Shown: positions 10,742 to 22,316, numbered from the stretch's first letter. The stretch is DNA of 64,000 nucleotides from Lunularia cruciata (GCA_948567375.1 OX419756.1:34512552-34576551); one strand, 5' to 3'. The notes: generated from the sequence alone by a model not told the origin. Numbers and translations: made by a program.

Positions 10742-11433
10742 TGTGAGCCGGCCTGTCTCTCACTCAGGATGAACCTCTGATGGCTATTATGGTAGCGCAC
10801 CATGGACTAAGAAGGCAAGGAACCCCAACTCCATCATACTCCTCCAAGGCTAACACTCCAAGACTCAAGACATTGCTCACTAGAGAACTCAATGAGAGAG
10901 AGATAGTTGCAAATGAAAAGATGATGAGTACCTCCTCACTCCTTGTTTATATACTTGTGAAATAGTTACGTACCAAAGTTACTAATTACCGTAGTAACTC
11001 AAGTTACTAGACTAAAAGTCAAGTAAAGTCAAAAAGTAGAAAGGAATATCCATTCACATGGGCATATTCCCCTAAGCATGTGGTCTTATCTTGACCCAAC
11101 CACTAAAGCAAGGATTCCTTCACATGGGCTATCCTTGGACTAAAGAAGAATCCAAAACAAAAAGGCTTGCGGGCCCAAGAGTTCTCAACTCTTTCCCCAA
11201 AGCCAAACACCTAGGAATAATACCAAGTCAACACACTAAAATCCAAAATAGTGGTGCTCATCTTTTCTACTTCCTCTAAAGTAAGGTCCCATCTATCTTA
11301 GCTATGACTAACTTAAGCTAACCATGACTAATATAGAACCATCCTTTATCTCTATATAAATAATATCTCTTAAGTACTTGTAATACCAAGCTAAATATCA
11401 CAATACCACACACATGCACAAATGGGTGTTACA
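10742..11433 (-). repeat. Element A 5' LTR
   Basis: This is the promoter-bearing LTR of element A, reading TGTAACACCC to GGCTCACA on the minus strand. It is apparently identical to the 3' LTR. U3 would lie at the high-coordinate end, upstream of the TATA at 10946-10953. Confidence 0.95.
10946..10953 (-). promoter_or_regulatory. Element A LTR TATA box (candidate)
   Basis: On the minus strand the LTR contains AGTATATAAACAAGG, a good plant TATA context about 210 bases before the LTR end. Transcription would start some 25-35 bases downstream, giving an R region compatible with LTR replication. Inferred from motif and position only. Confidence 0.55.
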
Positions 11434-12596
11434 GAGCATCATTCAATGCTCCTATGCCACAATTACACCCATTACCTATCATAGGATTGGGTTACCATTG
11501 GAGTTTGGACTTTGCTAGACCTTTACCGCTGACTATGAGACATCATTGGTATGTTTTGGTGATGGTGGAGCACTTCTCTAAGTGGATTGAGTTGGTGGCA
11601 CTTGCTAACAAGTCTAGTGAAGGGACAACTTACTCATTCTTGGATTGAGTTCTTAGTCATTTTGGTGCACCAGTTGAGGTTTTGACTGATCAGCGTACAA
11701 AGTTCTTGGAGGAGTTTCAGGTCTTGTGTGACAAGGCTTTGATTGATCATTGTACTACATCTTGAGATCACCTTGAGGCAGATGGCTTAGCAAAGAGAGT
11801 GGTTCAGACAATGAAGAGAGGATTGCAAAAGTATGGTTTGCAGAGAGGCCACTTGGGAGAATGGGATCTCCAATTACCTTGGTTGGCCATGGGCTATCGG
11901 TTCAGCTGGCAAGCCTCCTTAGCATCCTTCTCTCCGTACTTTCTACTCTATGGATGAGATCCAGATTTACCTATAGCTATTTGTCTAGATGCTATTTTAG
12001 TCTTGGACTTGGATGATCCAGATGTATGGATGAGCACATGTTCTGAATGGGCAAAGATCTTTTGGAGAGTGATGTTGATGGCCTTTGAGAACTTGGCAAT
12101 TGCTCAACATAGAGATACTTTACGTTATACTACCATTCAAGGAAGAGGTTATAGATCCTTGATAAGTCAATTTCATCTACGCGACTATGTATATCTACAG
12201 CAAACATCACTAACAACACTTGATGTTTCGACAAGGCGCACTATCTTGAGAGTGAGTGAGGTTTTGCCATCTGGAGTCCTTGTGTTAGAAGGACATGATG
12301 GTGTTGTTTGGAAGGATCATATGCACAATTGTGCACCATGCCACCTCCCAAACATTGATAGTACTATGGACCCAAGCTTGGCACTTGTACGTGCAGGCTT
12401 GAGATGTATGTTATGTGGCTCTTTTGGTGGAGCTACTACTATGTTAGTGTGTGATAGCTATTCAAGAGGATGGCATATGGCATGTATGATTCCTCCCCTC
12501 ATGGTGGTTCCTCAGGGACAATGGTTATGTCCTAGATGTACTTGGCCTATAGCTAGTTCATCCTTTATATGGTATAGATTGCAGACAGGCAACTAA
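11434..12596 (+). pseudogene. Element F: integrase core and C-terminal PHD finger
   Basis: This resumes the F integrase after element A. The core begins ASFNAPMPQLHPLPI, with the first catalytic Asp in WSLDFA and the second in VLTDQ near 11690. The third site reads GLAKRVVQTMK near 11790, where AERVVQ would be expected, so the catalytic Glu appears to be Lys. In-frame stops occur at 11646, 11763 and 11956. From 12003 the frame is open for 197 codons. It carries the integrase C-terminal barrel region (FHLRDYVYLQQT, TILRVSEVLPSGVLVLEG), a CAPC pair and then a PHD finger. The element is dead. It is the oldest host of two nested insertions. Confidence 0.88.
12405..12539 (+). other. PHD zinc finger at the C-terminus of F integrase
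   Basis: Counting from the ATG at 12003, the ligands are C135, C138, C150, position 153, H158, C161, C176 and C179, the C4HC3 order of PHD fingers. The supporting core is GWHMAC, IPPL, VPQGQW and LCPRC. Position 153 is Tyr (TAT at 12459-12461), one G-to-A step from Cys, so this copy has lost one zinc ligand. PHD fingers read histone H3 tails (often K4 methylation). In an integrase tail the likely role would be chromatin targeting, parallel to the chromodomain of chromoviruses; that role is inference. Confidence 0.85.
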
Positions 12597-12702
12597 CAAT
12601 GGGGCTCCATAGCACCCGGCCTCCTAATCTTTGTCCATTATCAGGTATACCATATACTTAGAGTAGATGGCTATCTGGAGTTAGAGGGACCTAACCGCCA
12701 GC

Positions 12703-12714
12703 AAGGGGGGCAAT
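12703..12714 (+). other. Element F polypurine tract
   Basis: AAGGGGGGCAAT lies immediately before the 3' LTR start TGTTGCAC, in the plus orientation matching F. Confidence 0.75.
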
Positions 12715-13263
12715 TGTTGCACTTTAGAGTCTATGTATGACTTATGTGTGAGTTGTGCTACTATAGTGTATGATGTTGACAATGATGTATGTTGTGTAGC
12801 AATGTATATATATGCACAACAGCTATCATGCCATTTGTAGTGTTGCATCTAGATTGCTCGCACACTGGAGTTCCAGTGATAGTAGTTAGAGTTATTTCAG
12901 CAGTTTCTCAGAGACTACTTTCTGACGGTCAAATTTTATTGACTTCACGGTAGGGCCCACCATCACTTTGCACCATTCACACCGTCAAGTCTGCCATCAG
13001 TGGGACCATTAGGGTTTCAGACCTAGCTTGAGTCTAGGGGTATACTTTTGAAGTGCAGCTCTAGAGAGCTCACTTCTCTGATGTTGAGCCTTCAAGTTCT
13101 TGGCTATGGTGGATAGAGGCCGGCGAGCGTCACTTGGATTCTCTTAGCTAGAGTGGGTATGGTTTGATTGTAATCAATGGCTAGTTGTTGGCAGTTTATA
13201 GAGTGACAGATCAAGTACTGATCTGAGTTGAGTTGAGTTGAGAGTGGTAAACAATCTGATTAT
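12715..13263 (+). repeat. Element F 3' LTR
   Basis: A 549-bp LTR beginning TGTTGCACTTTAGAGTC right after the polypurine tract. Its start is repeated at 13264, which fixes its right end. The end (GATTAT) does not show a clean CA, so it is mutated or slightly misplaced. Confidence 0.75.
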
Positions 13264-13372
13264 TGTGGCACTTTAGAGTCTATGTATGACTTATGTGTGA
13301 GTTGTGCTTCTATAGTGTATGATGTTGACAGCGATGTATGTTGTGTAGCAATGTATATACGCACGACAAGAC
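13264..13372 (+). repeat. Truncated second LTR of the F family in tandem
   Basis: About 109 bases beginning TGTGGCACTTTAGAGTC repeat the first part of the LTR at 12715 with few changes, then similarity ends abruptly near 13372. Two LTRs head to tail with nothing between them are expected after unequal LTR recombination or insertion into a related LTR. Confidence 0.7.
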
Positions 13373-15239
13373 ATAGCCTCTTGATTTTAGAATTCTTTGT
13401 CTCCTTTGAGTCCCACTTGTCCTTGTTAAGGTTCCAATCTAGATTCTTGCAATCTCCCAACACTCTTATTCCATCAAAGAAGTTAAAATTTCTCCAAATG
13501 ATCAATGTGAATGGTCATCCACTAGCTTTCCCAATGTATGTGTCTCCATGCCATGTGCTAAAATACTTTGTTCACAAAAAAATCTGCAACAATAACCACA
13601 ACTAAAAGTCCCAAGATACCAAAACTTGCAAAATTCTATACACACAAACTCAACAGAAAAAAATACCCAAATTGGATTTTTCCTGCATAGAAGAAGGTTG
13701 TTCAGGATTTGGTAAGGGTTTGCTACAACTTTGTTGCAACAATAGGAGTTTGGTTGGGTTTTGTTGCATGGAAGGTTCAACATCAAGGTTTTGCTTGGGC
13801 TTTGCTATGAGGTTTAGAGGTTTGTTAGGGATTTGTTGTAAAAAGAGAGGTATTAGGTTTTTTTTATGGGAGGAGGAGGCATTAAGGTCTCACTGCGGGG
13901 AGGCTTGGGAGCATTATGATTTTACTACATGGAGGGATTGGATATTTATGGTTTTGTTGCAAGGAAGGAGTTGTTAAAGTTTCTAAACAAGATTTACTAC
14001 ATGGAGACCCAAAAATCCTTAAAATCTAGGGTGTATCTCTAAGTTGTGCAAAGTGTTTGCTCAAGTGTGTAAAATTCACAATCAGAACTAATAATTTAAA
14101 ATTTTAACTCAATAGATTTAGCAAATAACTCACATGTAAGGCAAGTGTAGTGCATCTTGATTTCCCCCTTCAATCCAAGGGAGTCAATATTTGCTTTACA
14201 AATTTCCAAGATATAATTCTTGACCTAATGCTTATCCAACAACTCCCATTTGGTAACAGTCATGTAATCAAGTATCAAATGATATCTGATAAACCATTCC
14301 TCCTTGTGAAATTCTTCCATGTTGGACACATCTCAAACCCTTTTTTATTTGGAATGTTTGTCATCTTTGTCTCTCTTCTTTATCTCTTCTCCTTCCTCCC
14401 CTTGCTTAACCTTTGAAAATTTACCTTGCCTTGGAGCTCAATGCCTTCTTCTCTCCACAAACTAAGAAACTCAAACTTGCTTTTCTTGGAGCCATGTGCC
14501 TTGTTCTCTCATCCTTCCCCTCAAAAATCTTCAAGAATCTACTTTTCCTTGGAGTTATATGCCTTCTTCTCTCCTTAGGTTTCAAAAATCTACCTTGCTT
14601 TTTTTGCAGCTGTGTGCTTTGATTGCTCACCCTTCCTCTCAAAAATTTCAAATGTGCCCAGTAAATCTTTCTTGCTGTAACCCTTCCTCCTTGATTGTGT
14701 ACTAGAGCTCTCTCACCCCTCCTTGACCAATTTTCAAAAATCTTTTATATGTGCCCTTGGTAAAACTCCACACAATAATTTATAGACGTGAGGAGCTGCT
14801 TTGAAGGTGATCCTTCACTCCCTTTATACAATGACCACTCCTTAATAAAACAAAACTTCAAAATCTGTACTCAAAAACTAATTTGAAAATTGCAAAAGCA
14901 ATCTCACAATTTCATGGCTAATTAACTTCAAGTCTCCAAACATTTTTGGATATTAATGAAACAAAAAATTTAATTTAATAAATCCCTTAATTTAGATTTT
15001 GATGGGATAATATGAATCTTCAACTAATATCAGTACCAAAAGTGATACTCCATACCAATAACTTCCAAAGTGACAATTGAACTACACTCCATGCCAGTGG
15101 AGATATCCAAATTGTTATCTTATGCCACCATTGACACTTATTGTGACACTTATACCACAAGTGATATTATGGTGAAAACCATGGTAAAGTATGAACAAAT
15201 AGAAATATAACATCATAAAAGAAATACACAAGCTTAAAA
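13373..15239. other. Decayed AT-rich DNA with short tandem repeats
   Basis: No gene is recognised. 13680-13990 is rich in degenerate GGTTTGTTGCA-like words. At 14414-14660 there are four to five degenerate copies of a roughly 57-base unit with CTTGCTTTTCTTGGAGC and GCCTTCTTCTCTCC as its best kept words. The rest is AT-rich with no clear structure. Short open frames here have no bias or motif. Confidence 0.5.
14414..14660. repeat. Degenerate 57-bp tandem repeat, 4-5 copies
   Basis: Successive copies start near 14414, 14466, 14524, 14585 and 14642. Each has a CAAAAATCTACCTTGC-like start and a CCTTCTTCTCTCC-like end, with indels between copies. It looks like an aged minisatellite. Confidence 0.6.
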
Positions 15240-15660
15240 AAGCTTGACAAGTTGGTTGAATGTAATAATTGTGCATACAACTCTTGATCTTATTTCTTTT
15301 CTTAGGTGACTTCCTATTTGATAAACATACTCATGGTATGCTTTCACTTCTTCTTGCTTGAAATCTTCTTCTTCTTCCTACATGTTTCCTCTATTAATCA
15401 AGAGATTGTGTAAAATGATGCACATACTAATCCACCTCAAGAGATACAAATTCTTATTCCTGTTGCTTTTCAATTGAACTCTTAACTCATGCAAGGAATG
15501 CCATCTGTACTTTAAAACTCCTATGGAGTGCTCATTGATAACACAAGTTTTGGCTGCACACATATTGAAATCTAATTTATCATGTGTATGGTGCATTTCA
15601 AATGAGTGCACCAAATAGCTCATGAGGATATAGCCAAAAGTTCACAATCAATATTGGTGG
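15240..15660 (-). pseudogene. PIF/Harbinger transposase C-terminal fragment
   Basis: The minus-strand frame 15623-15378 reads YLVHSF, then FNMCAAKTCVINEHSIGVLK, YRWHSL and ISMCIILHNLLINRG. This is the conserved end of the DDE_4 (HARBI1-type) transposase: the Glu-containing helix before FG.LK.RW, then the CC.LHN motif. After one stop at 15375 the frame continues with EEEEDF and KAYHEYV down to about 15250. Only the last third is present; the catalytic Asp region upstream of 15660 is missing or unreadable. Harbinger transposase cuts and pastes DNA elements with 3-bp TTA/TAA targets; no matching inverted ends were found here. Confidence 0.75.
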
Positions 15661-18394
15661 TGTTCAAATGAGTCATTTGTTCCTCTTTGATTTAAATCTA
15701 TCAAAAGGGGTGAATTCTTAAGACATATCATGTTGAGATAAGAGCATGAAGTCCTTTGAAAATTTGTGTAAGAGTTAATGAGAAATACACTAAAAGGCAA
15801 TGTATAAGGAACTCACCAAATTTGCACAAGTACAATGGACTCACTAAATGCAAGAGGTAATTGCGTAGGAAAAATGAAGGATGTGAAGACCCCATCAAGC
15901 CATACAAGGGAGAGACAAAAAAGGTAACATGGGGCTAAGCCTCAATGAATTGCATATGCAAGGCAAGGTACTCAATAAATTGCATATGCAAGGCAAGGTA
16001 CTTGAACAGTGACCTCAATAATTTGCCATGAAAAGGAGACTCACAAAAAAAACAAAAGAACCACCCTTACTTCCCATGAAATGAACCACCCTTTATCTCA
16101 TGCAATTGCAAATTACTTGTCCATTAATGAATAAGAATCCTTCTTGCTTGAGTAGATTTTTCTCTTAAATTTCTGGTCTGCATGCTAAGGGAAAGAATGT
16201 CCCATCCTCTAATCTGACATACCTTGGAAATCCTTTCAATCCAATGATCCATTAAATGCTCTCTCTGTTATCTCTATCATGCTAGGCCACCTCCCTCTCA
16301 AGATGAGCCATAATGGTGTTGATGACTCTAAACATAAATCTTGTAGTGCATCTAAAGCTAATACCCCATAAATTTGTGCCTCTTGCTACACATACTTTGT
16401 TTATGTTGTGCCAAAATATGTCAAGTACTACCACTAGTGATCCACACAAGGGTTTGATTCCTTCTTAATTCCTTCTTAACTTACTCTTTGCAAAAACTTT
16501 GTGATCTCTAATGAGCTTTAGCAAATCATAGGAAGATGTCACATCCATCCACATTAAATGTTCAAAAGAGAGAAGACCAAGATTTTTTTAAGTAGGGAGA
16601 AAAATTCACTATGGCAATCTGTATATGTTTTTTCTACCAAATATTGTTAGAAGTGAGTAAAGTCTCACCATTTTAAGAGTACATCTCCCTCTTCAATGAA
16701 AGCATCATCTAAACCCACCAATTTGGTATTATCAATCCACTCATCAAATTTTGTCCATTATCAATTGCACTTTCAAGCTAACCTTGCACTTCTAATATCT
16801 GCTAATACATACACCTTTATTATGTTTATGAACTCCTTCTTGGTATTAATACAATGCCTACTAAGGCCAGCCCAATCTTCTCTTCTCTTGTTGCCAAATT
16901 CATGCCACCATTCAAATTGTGAGACCAACTTTCTCTCCTTGCTAGGTTTGTAATGAGGTCATTACCCTATACTAAATCCTTTTGCAGTTTTGTTCATTGA
17001 CCCGTGGTTCTCACAAATGAATGACATATTCAAATTTCTTTTAATTGAAAGTTCTTTTATGCATATTAGCTCATACTTGTGACGTCTAGCTTTTACTTCT
17101 AACACTTAGATCTTTTATTAATTTTTAATCAAATGGTCTACATTCATTCAAATGTCAAATAATTAATATTGATGGAGTCACTTGTAAACCGAAAAAAGCT
17201 AAAAGTCATGATTTTCAATCCTTTTAAATAATTCATGGTTACAAGTCTCTACTTGAAAAAATTTGAGTACTCCTTCACACTCTCCCCATAATAAATGTCA
17301 AAGATACTCATACAAAATTTTATGCGATCTTTATAAAAGCAAAAAGTCCATTATTAAAACCACAAAATCTTCTCTTGTAGACAAAAAGGACTACAAGATT
17401 TTTTGGATATTATTAAAGTTGGTCCAAAGGTGGGTGACCATTTGGGATCATAAAAAGGATTGTAATACCTTATCAAACCATATATAAAACAAAAAGGGTA
17501 AAATGGCACTAAGTCTAAGTCCCAATAGTTTTGATATGAGAAATCTAGCATATAGCATCTAAGATATCTCAACTATGCAAATGGTCTGATTTGAATACTT
17601 AAGGTGCATTTGGAGAAGCATAATTTAATTTGATTGCTTTCTTGCACTAGTCAATGCTCTTTATGGAGCAATTTATACACAGTCTTTAAAGTAGGTTACA
17701 AAGTACAAAATTGAGAGTCATACCTCTAACATCTACATTGATAATCTTTCACAAACTCTTGGACAAATGTGTCAAATGCTGTTCCATCACTCCACAAAAG
17801 TTCAAGGCTAGAGGAACAAAGAGATAACCTTGATGTATACCTCTTTCCTTGGAGAAGCTATTGCCACTTTGTTTGCCACCCATCCAAGAGGTGTAATCAT
17901 CAACTCAAACATTATATAATGTGTAAAATCCATAACCCACAACATTTGTTACTATCACCTTATTGTCTCAAACTACATATAAGTTTACTTAACTTGTGTC
18001 ATTTGCAAATCATACTAGCGGTCTCTCCAAGAGAAGTATTCATTCTCTTGTGTCATGGCAAACACTATATCTTTGATGGCATCATGAGTAGCTATCCTTT
18101 GTCCTCCAGAATAGTATTAGGCCATATGGGCTCCTATTACATCTAGTGTAGAACCACAGTCACAAGTGAGAAATGTATATGCAAATAGGTGGACCAAACC
18201 TACATAAAATTTCATGAGAAAACTTAGCTAGTGCAAGTCAATATGCACTAATGCATGGTCAAGTTAGGATCCAAGAGCTTTAGGTGCACTATGTGATAAG
18301 GCAATTGAATGTTGGAGTCTAGGAGTTGGTTGGCTGTTGTTGTTGATTAAGATAGTTTTGAATTTCAATGTTTTTACAATTGTACAAAGGTGCA
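15661..18394. other. Decayed intergenic DNA, no gene recognised
   Basis: AT-rich sequence without convincing coding signal. The only structure noted is the 30-bp tandem pair at 15941-16000. A minus-strand stretch at 16690-16960 (VSQFEWWHEFGNKRREDW) has protein-like composition, but I cannot place it. Confidence 0.5.
15941..16000. repeat. 30-bp direct tandem pair
   Basis: Two adjacent 30-base copies (15941-15970 and 15971-16000) with the core TTGCATATGCAAGGCAAGG differ at one position. Confidence 0.9.
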
Positions 18395-18740
18395 TTCTTG
18401 AGGAAAAATTATAAATCCAATTTAAGGAAACTTTTTTCTTTAGGCCAACTTTTTTCTTTAGACCAACTTTTTTCTTTAGGCCAACTTTTGGGATAGATAT
18501 ATAGCCGATGATGGGAGAGAGATTTCAGGAACTTGGTGATTTTTCAAGAATTTAGGAGAGGAGAAATTAAAAAAATTTAAGTATGCAAAGGAGTACTCTT
18601 GAGTGAGAAGTATAAATCCAATTAAGGTGAACTTTATTCTTTACGCCAATTTTCTAGGAGATTTTCATGGGAGATTTTGGGAACTTGGTGACAATTTGGG
18701 AAGGGACAAGAGATTTAATAGAGATCAACAAAGGACCAAA
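18395..18740. repeat. Degenerate direct duplication containing an 18-bp triplet repeat
   Basis: Three adjacent copies of AACTTTTTTCTTTAGGCC occupy 18429-18482, the middle one with one change. The surrounding 18395-18590 is repeated in degenerate form at 18597-18740 (TATAAATCCAATT... AGATTT... GGAACTTGGTGA in both), giving an old duplication of about 190 bases. Confidence 0.7.
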
Positions 18741-18989
18741 TTTAAACTTTGTGAATCACCAATTCATGATTGTGGTCAAATTTGGGATTGGGTGAGATTA
18801 GTAAGAAGAGATAGGAGATAGGAGAGTTAAGACAAGACAAGATAACAAGACAAGTAAAGAATCTGAGTAAAGACAGATATGGCAAAAATACCTCATTAGA
18901 AACAAAATCTTGAAGAAAATAATAGGACACCTTCCATGAAGGTAACTAGCTCATTAGGTTTCATACCACATTGGACAACATGACCTACA

Positions 18990-21570
18990 TTTGATGGTAT
19001 TTGTTGGACAAGGAAATTTGATGCAAAGTATTAGAGAGGTAGACTTGGATTTGATGTGTCTGAAGAAATCTACAAGGATTGCATGTCCTAGACCCAATTT
19101 AATTTTAATATAATTTCAAAGTTTAGTTTAACTCCTTTCAAGAATTTTGCTAGAATGATTCCATTTAGTGATAAAATTGATTTGAAAACATTCAAACTTG
19201 TCAAGAACATTCCTAAACTCTTTATTCCTAGCTCATACTAATGCATGCTGGTGCAAACCGGTAGACACCAATGAAAACCAACACATACTAGTGCAGTTTG
19301 TGGGTTTTGATATGAATTCTCTACTACTTTTCCAAATTGCAACATGCATTGAGTTTTGCAAGACTTGGAACAAGAAAAATACATGAGAGTACATGAGAGG
19401 CTTCTCACTCTCACCTTGGCAGCTATTAGGGAGGCACTTGCATTGTGCAGAGGTTAGATGCCCAAGAGAAGGTTTGTTCCTTACATGATTCTCCAATGTT
19501 GGTTTCTATTAAGGACAAGATAACAAGATGTGTATCTTGCATTTTGGTCCTTTTTCCAAATGATATGTGCACTTCTCATCTCATCTTAGAGGCCCAAGGT
19601 AGTGCATGGGCATGTTATCTTGACAACCAAGACTAAGATTTGGAGAAGAAGCCAAGAGGATTATGACTAGGAAAAGTTGGTGTTGACCGCTATTGAAGCT
19701 AAGTTAGTGGTGGTGTAGAGATAATTTTAGTCTCTAGATGGGAGAAATTACAAGTTCACCTTCCTTGGGCAGATTTTCATCCATCTATTTGTAGATGGGG
19801 TATCTTGGCAAGAGTAAGTTATCTTACAACAGTAGTGGATAGAATGAGAATATCTTCATTCTTGGTACTAAGAAGGAACTGCGATAGGAGGCAAGAGATA
19901 AGGATTATCATGGAGAAGATGATGAGTGCAAATAGATAAGAAAAACATTAAAAAAATTTATGTTTTCTATTTTTATACACTATCAAATTTTTTGTAGATA
20001 AGCTTTGCATATTTCTTGATAGTTTTTAGGGTGTTGTTTAAATGTTCAATGGTTGGATATTGACAATTGCTTTTGCATGGTTCACTATGCATTTGATGGA
20101 GTGGGAGGTGATTATATGCATTTGATACTATTTACCCTAAGCCTACTATACAAATTGTCATAGTAGCAAGCATGTTAGAAAGAGATTAGTATCTAGTATC
20201 ATTGAGCCTTGCATTTGATATAATGGGATGTGATTTTATGCAAGTTGACCTTAACATCCAAAATTGATGGTACCCTTATCTCCAGTCATACCACCTAACA
20301 TGTTAGAGAGAGATCAGCATCTAGCATCATTGAGCCAAGGTATTGAGAGAAATTTATAGACTTCATAGATAGAGAAGCTAACTATAGAGCTTGCCTAGCC
20401 ATGCTTATAGATAGATTGGATAGGATCCAAGAGGATTGTGCATAAGAGGCTAACTTAAGAGACAAGAAGCATCTACTCAATGAGAGGAAACATACTCTAG
20501 AGCATGACATATCAAAGAGAACTCCTACTAAATGAGAAGGAGCATACATTAGAGCATGATATATCAAAGAGGGAGTGTTTACTTAATGAGAGGAAGCATA
20601 GTCTTGAGCATGACATATCATAGAGAGAGCATCCTTTGTGCTCAAGAGTTTGCTTTGGTAGAGCACAATGAATCATTTGTGAGCTTTACTAGGGATTAGA
20701 GAGTGAGAGTGAGAGATTGGCTTAGTTAGACATAGATGTGATTCACCAAGAGATGATGATTGAGGGTATGCTTATCAAGAGGAGTTATACCAATGAGAGT
20801 TTAATCTTGATGTAGAGAGGTTTGGGAGAACTTGGTTGAGTTAGGAGAGACTCAAAGTACTCTTGATGAGGTGAGAATGGCTTTAGACATAATCACTAGC
20901 CAAACTCAGACCCAAACTTAGACTAATGATTAAGGGAGGGTGACCAATATGACTCAAATGATGATCTAGGGAGGGTCACTTGGACTTAGATGACTCAAAT
21001 AAATGATTCAAGGAGGAGTTCTTGGACTCAAATGACTCAGATGGATGCTGGCGGGAGGATTAGTTGGGGGTCTTAGACTAGAAATAATATATGCTCATCT
21101 ATTGCATTTATTCCTTGCTTCCTCTACCCATGGGAAAAGCAAAGGAAAATTCTACTTTTGGATGTGTGTTGTCTAGGAGATATCATATGGCCAACTAGTG
21201 CAATTTTTTAATGGTGGAATATAGGGGTTATAGACCATGGGTTTTATGATTATAGAGGGTACTTTGCAATATGGACCATAGCCAGGAGTAAGATAGTTTG
21301 TGTAGTTTTTCCTAACATACTTTGAGGTTATCATATGGTCCAATAGCATTAGGAGCAATTTAGAGTTCCTACTCTTTGTCTATGTGGAGATATGCCTTCT
21401 TTCTTGAGAAAGTACACATAAGGAAGCGCCTTATGGTTTGTTGAGTAATACCAAAAATCACATTGAGAACTTATGCCACACTTACTTCATTGAGGTTATC
21501 CATTTGGCATGTTTTGATAGTGAATAGTGAAAATCTGCCATATTGCAAAAACCATCACTTTATGTGATGT
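18990..21570 (+). pseudogene. Decayed gene-like tract with coiled-coil repeats, copy 1
   Basis: This plus-strand tract matches 44160-45164 plus 57473-58960 in order and orientation. Readable pieces are QEDYD-type sequence near 19650, FLGQIFIHLFVDG near 19760, three units of about 54 bases near 20464-20628 reading H-LLNERKHTLEHDISKRE, RLA-LDIDVIHQEMM near 20713 and CHIAKTIT-like sequence near 21540. Stops and shifts are frequent. The 18-residue units have heptad-like charge patterns typical of coiled coils. I do not recognise the family: it could be a decayed host gene family or a gag-like ORF of an unknown retroelement. It is present at least twice in 64 kb, so it is repetitive. Confidence 0.5.
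20464..20628 (+). repeat. Coding tandem repeat, about 54 bp, three units
   Basis: Units share AATGAGAGGAAGCATAC and TTGAGCATGACATATCA-like words and translate to LLNERKHTLEHDISKR variants. Small indels break the frame between units. Confidence 0.7.
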
Positions 21571-22316
21571 GTTTGAGTGTTATCCATCCTCATCACTTTA
21601 TGTACATCTTAGACTTCAAATGTTCTTCTTTTGACCTTGTAGTAGCTTTATTAGCTATATTTAGAGATAACAACCAACCAGCTATTACATTCCTAGAGGA
21701 GGAGTTGACTTCAAGATGTATTTGAGTTTATTATAATTTCAACCCATATGTGAGATTAGTGGGGGCAATCCTAGATCCTCTTTTGCTTGAGAATGAATGG
21801 GAATACACATGTGCATGTAGTCCCTACTTGATGTATTGTGATGTGTATAGATGATGCCTTGAGGATACACTAGCACCCTAAATGACCCTAGTGCACGCCA
21901 TTTTACATCCCTTTTATGTATATGTGTATGCATATAGGTAGGTAGGTACGTTATTTTGTTGCATTCATCATTGTATATTGCATACTAGATTGACAAACTT
22001 ATCCTTGCATGTTGCATGAACTTGTGATTTTAAGTGGATGGTTATCTACAATCTTAAAATGGTATGCTAAGCTCTCCATTATTAGACCATACTATTTGGT
22101 GCTTAACTTTCTAGTCTTTAGATTCATAATTTTTCTCTACCCTTCCAATTGTATTTTCTTTGTAATGAACCCTCAAATTCCAATCAATGCAATCTGGTGC
22201 ATGTTGGCATAGAAGGTAAATTTCTCTCAATACATATTGATACATGCTTGTGCAGATAGTAAATTTTCCTCAATGCATCCCATTGCATACAAGTGCACCT
22301 CAATGCATCCTAGAGC
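21571..22316. other. Decayed DNA with TGCAT-rich degenerate repeats
   Basis: From about 22175 degenerate units of roughly 30-45 bases recur (CTCAATGCATCC..TGCATACAAGTGCA type), and similar words continue after the solo LTR at 23015-23060. Related words also occur near 19230 and at 63940. No gene was seen in 21571-22174. Confidence 0.5.

Larger units (their letters stand above)
3606..11433 (-). mobile_element. Element A: complete, apparently intact Ty3/gypsy LTR retrotransposon
   Basis: A 7828-bp element on the minus strand, inserted in the integrase of element F. The two 692-bp LTRs (3606-4297 and 10742-11433) read the same throughout by eye, which implies a very recent insertion. On the minus strand the order is 5' LTR, primer site, two small frames, one long gag-pol frame, polypurine tract, 3' LTR. 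GAGC flanks both sides (3602-3605 and 11434-11437). If the LTR's terminal A is counted as target the duplication could be the 5-bp AGAGC. No chromodomain is present. The reverse transcriptase style and the Asp-tRNA-like primer site suggest the non-chromodomain Tat/Athila side of plant Ty3/gypsy; this placement is inference. Confidence 0.95.

Noticed and set aside
12405-12539. F C-terminus as a chromodomain
   Set aside because: There is no WKGY or TWEP pattern, while the C4HC3 spacing and GWH...CPRC core match a PHD finger.
16690-16960. Possible hAT transposase end on the minus strand
   Set aside because: A few aromatic residues fit, but the conserved dimerisation-domain order is missing.
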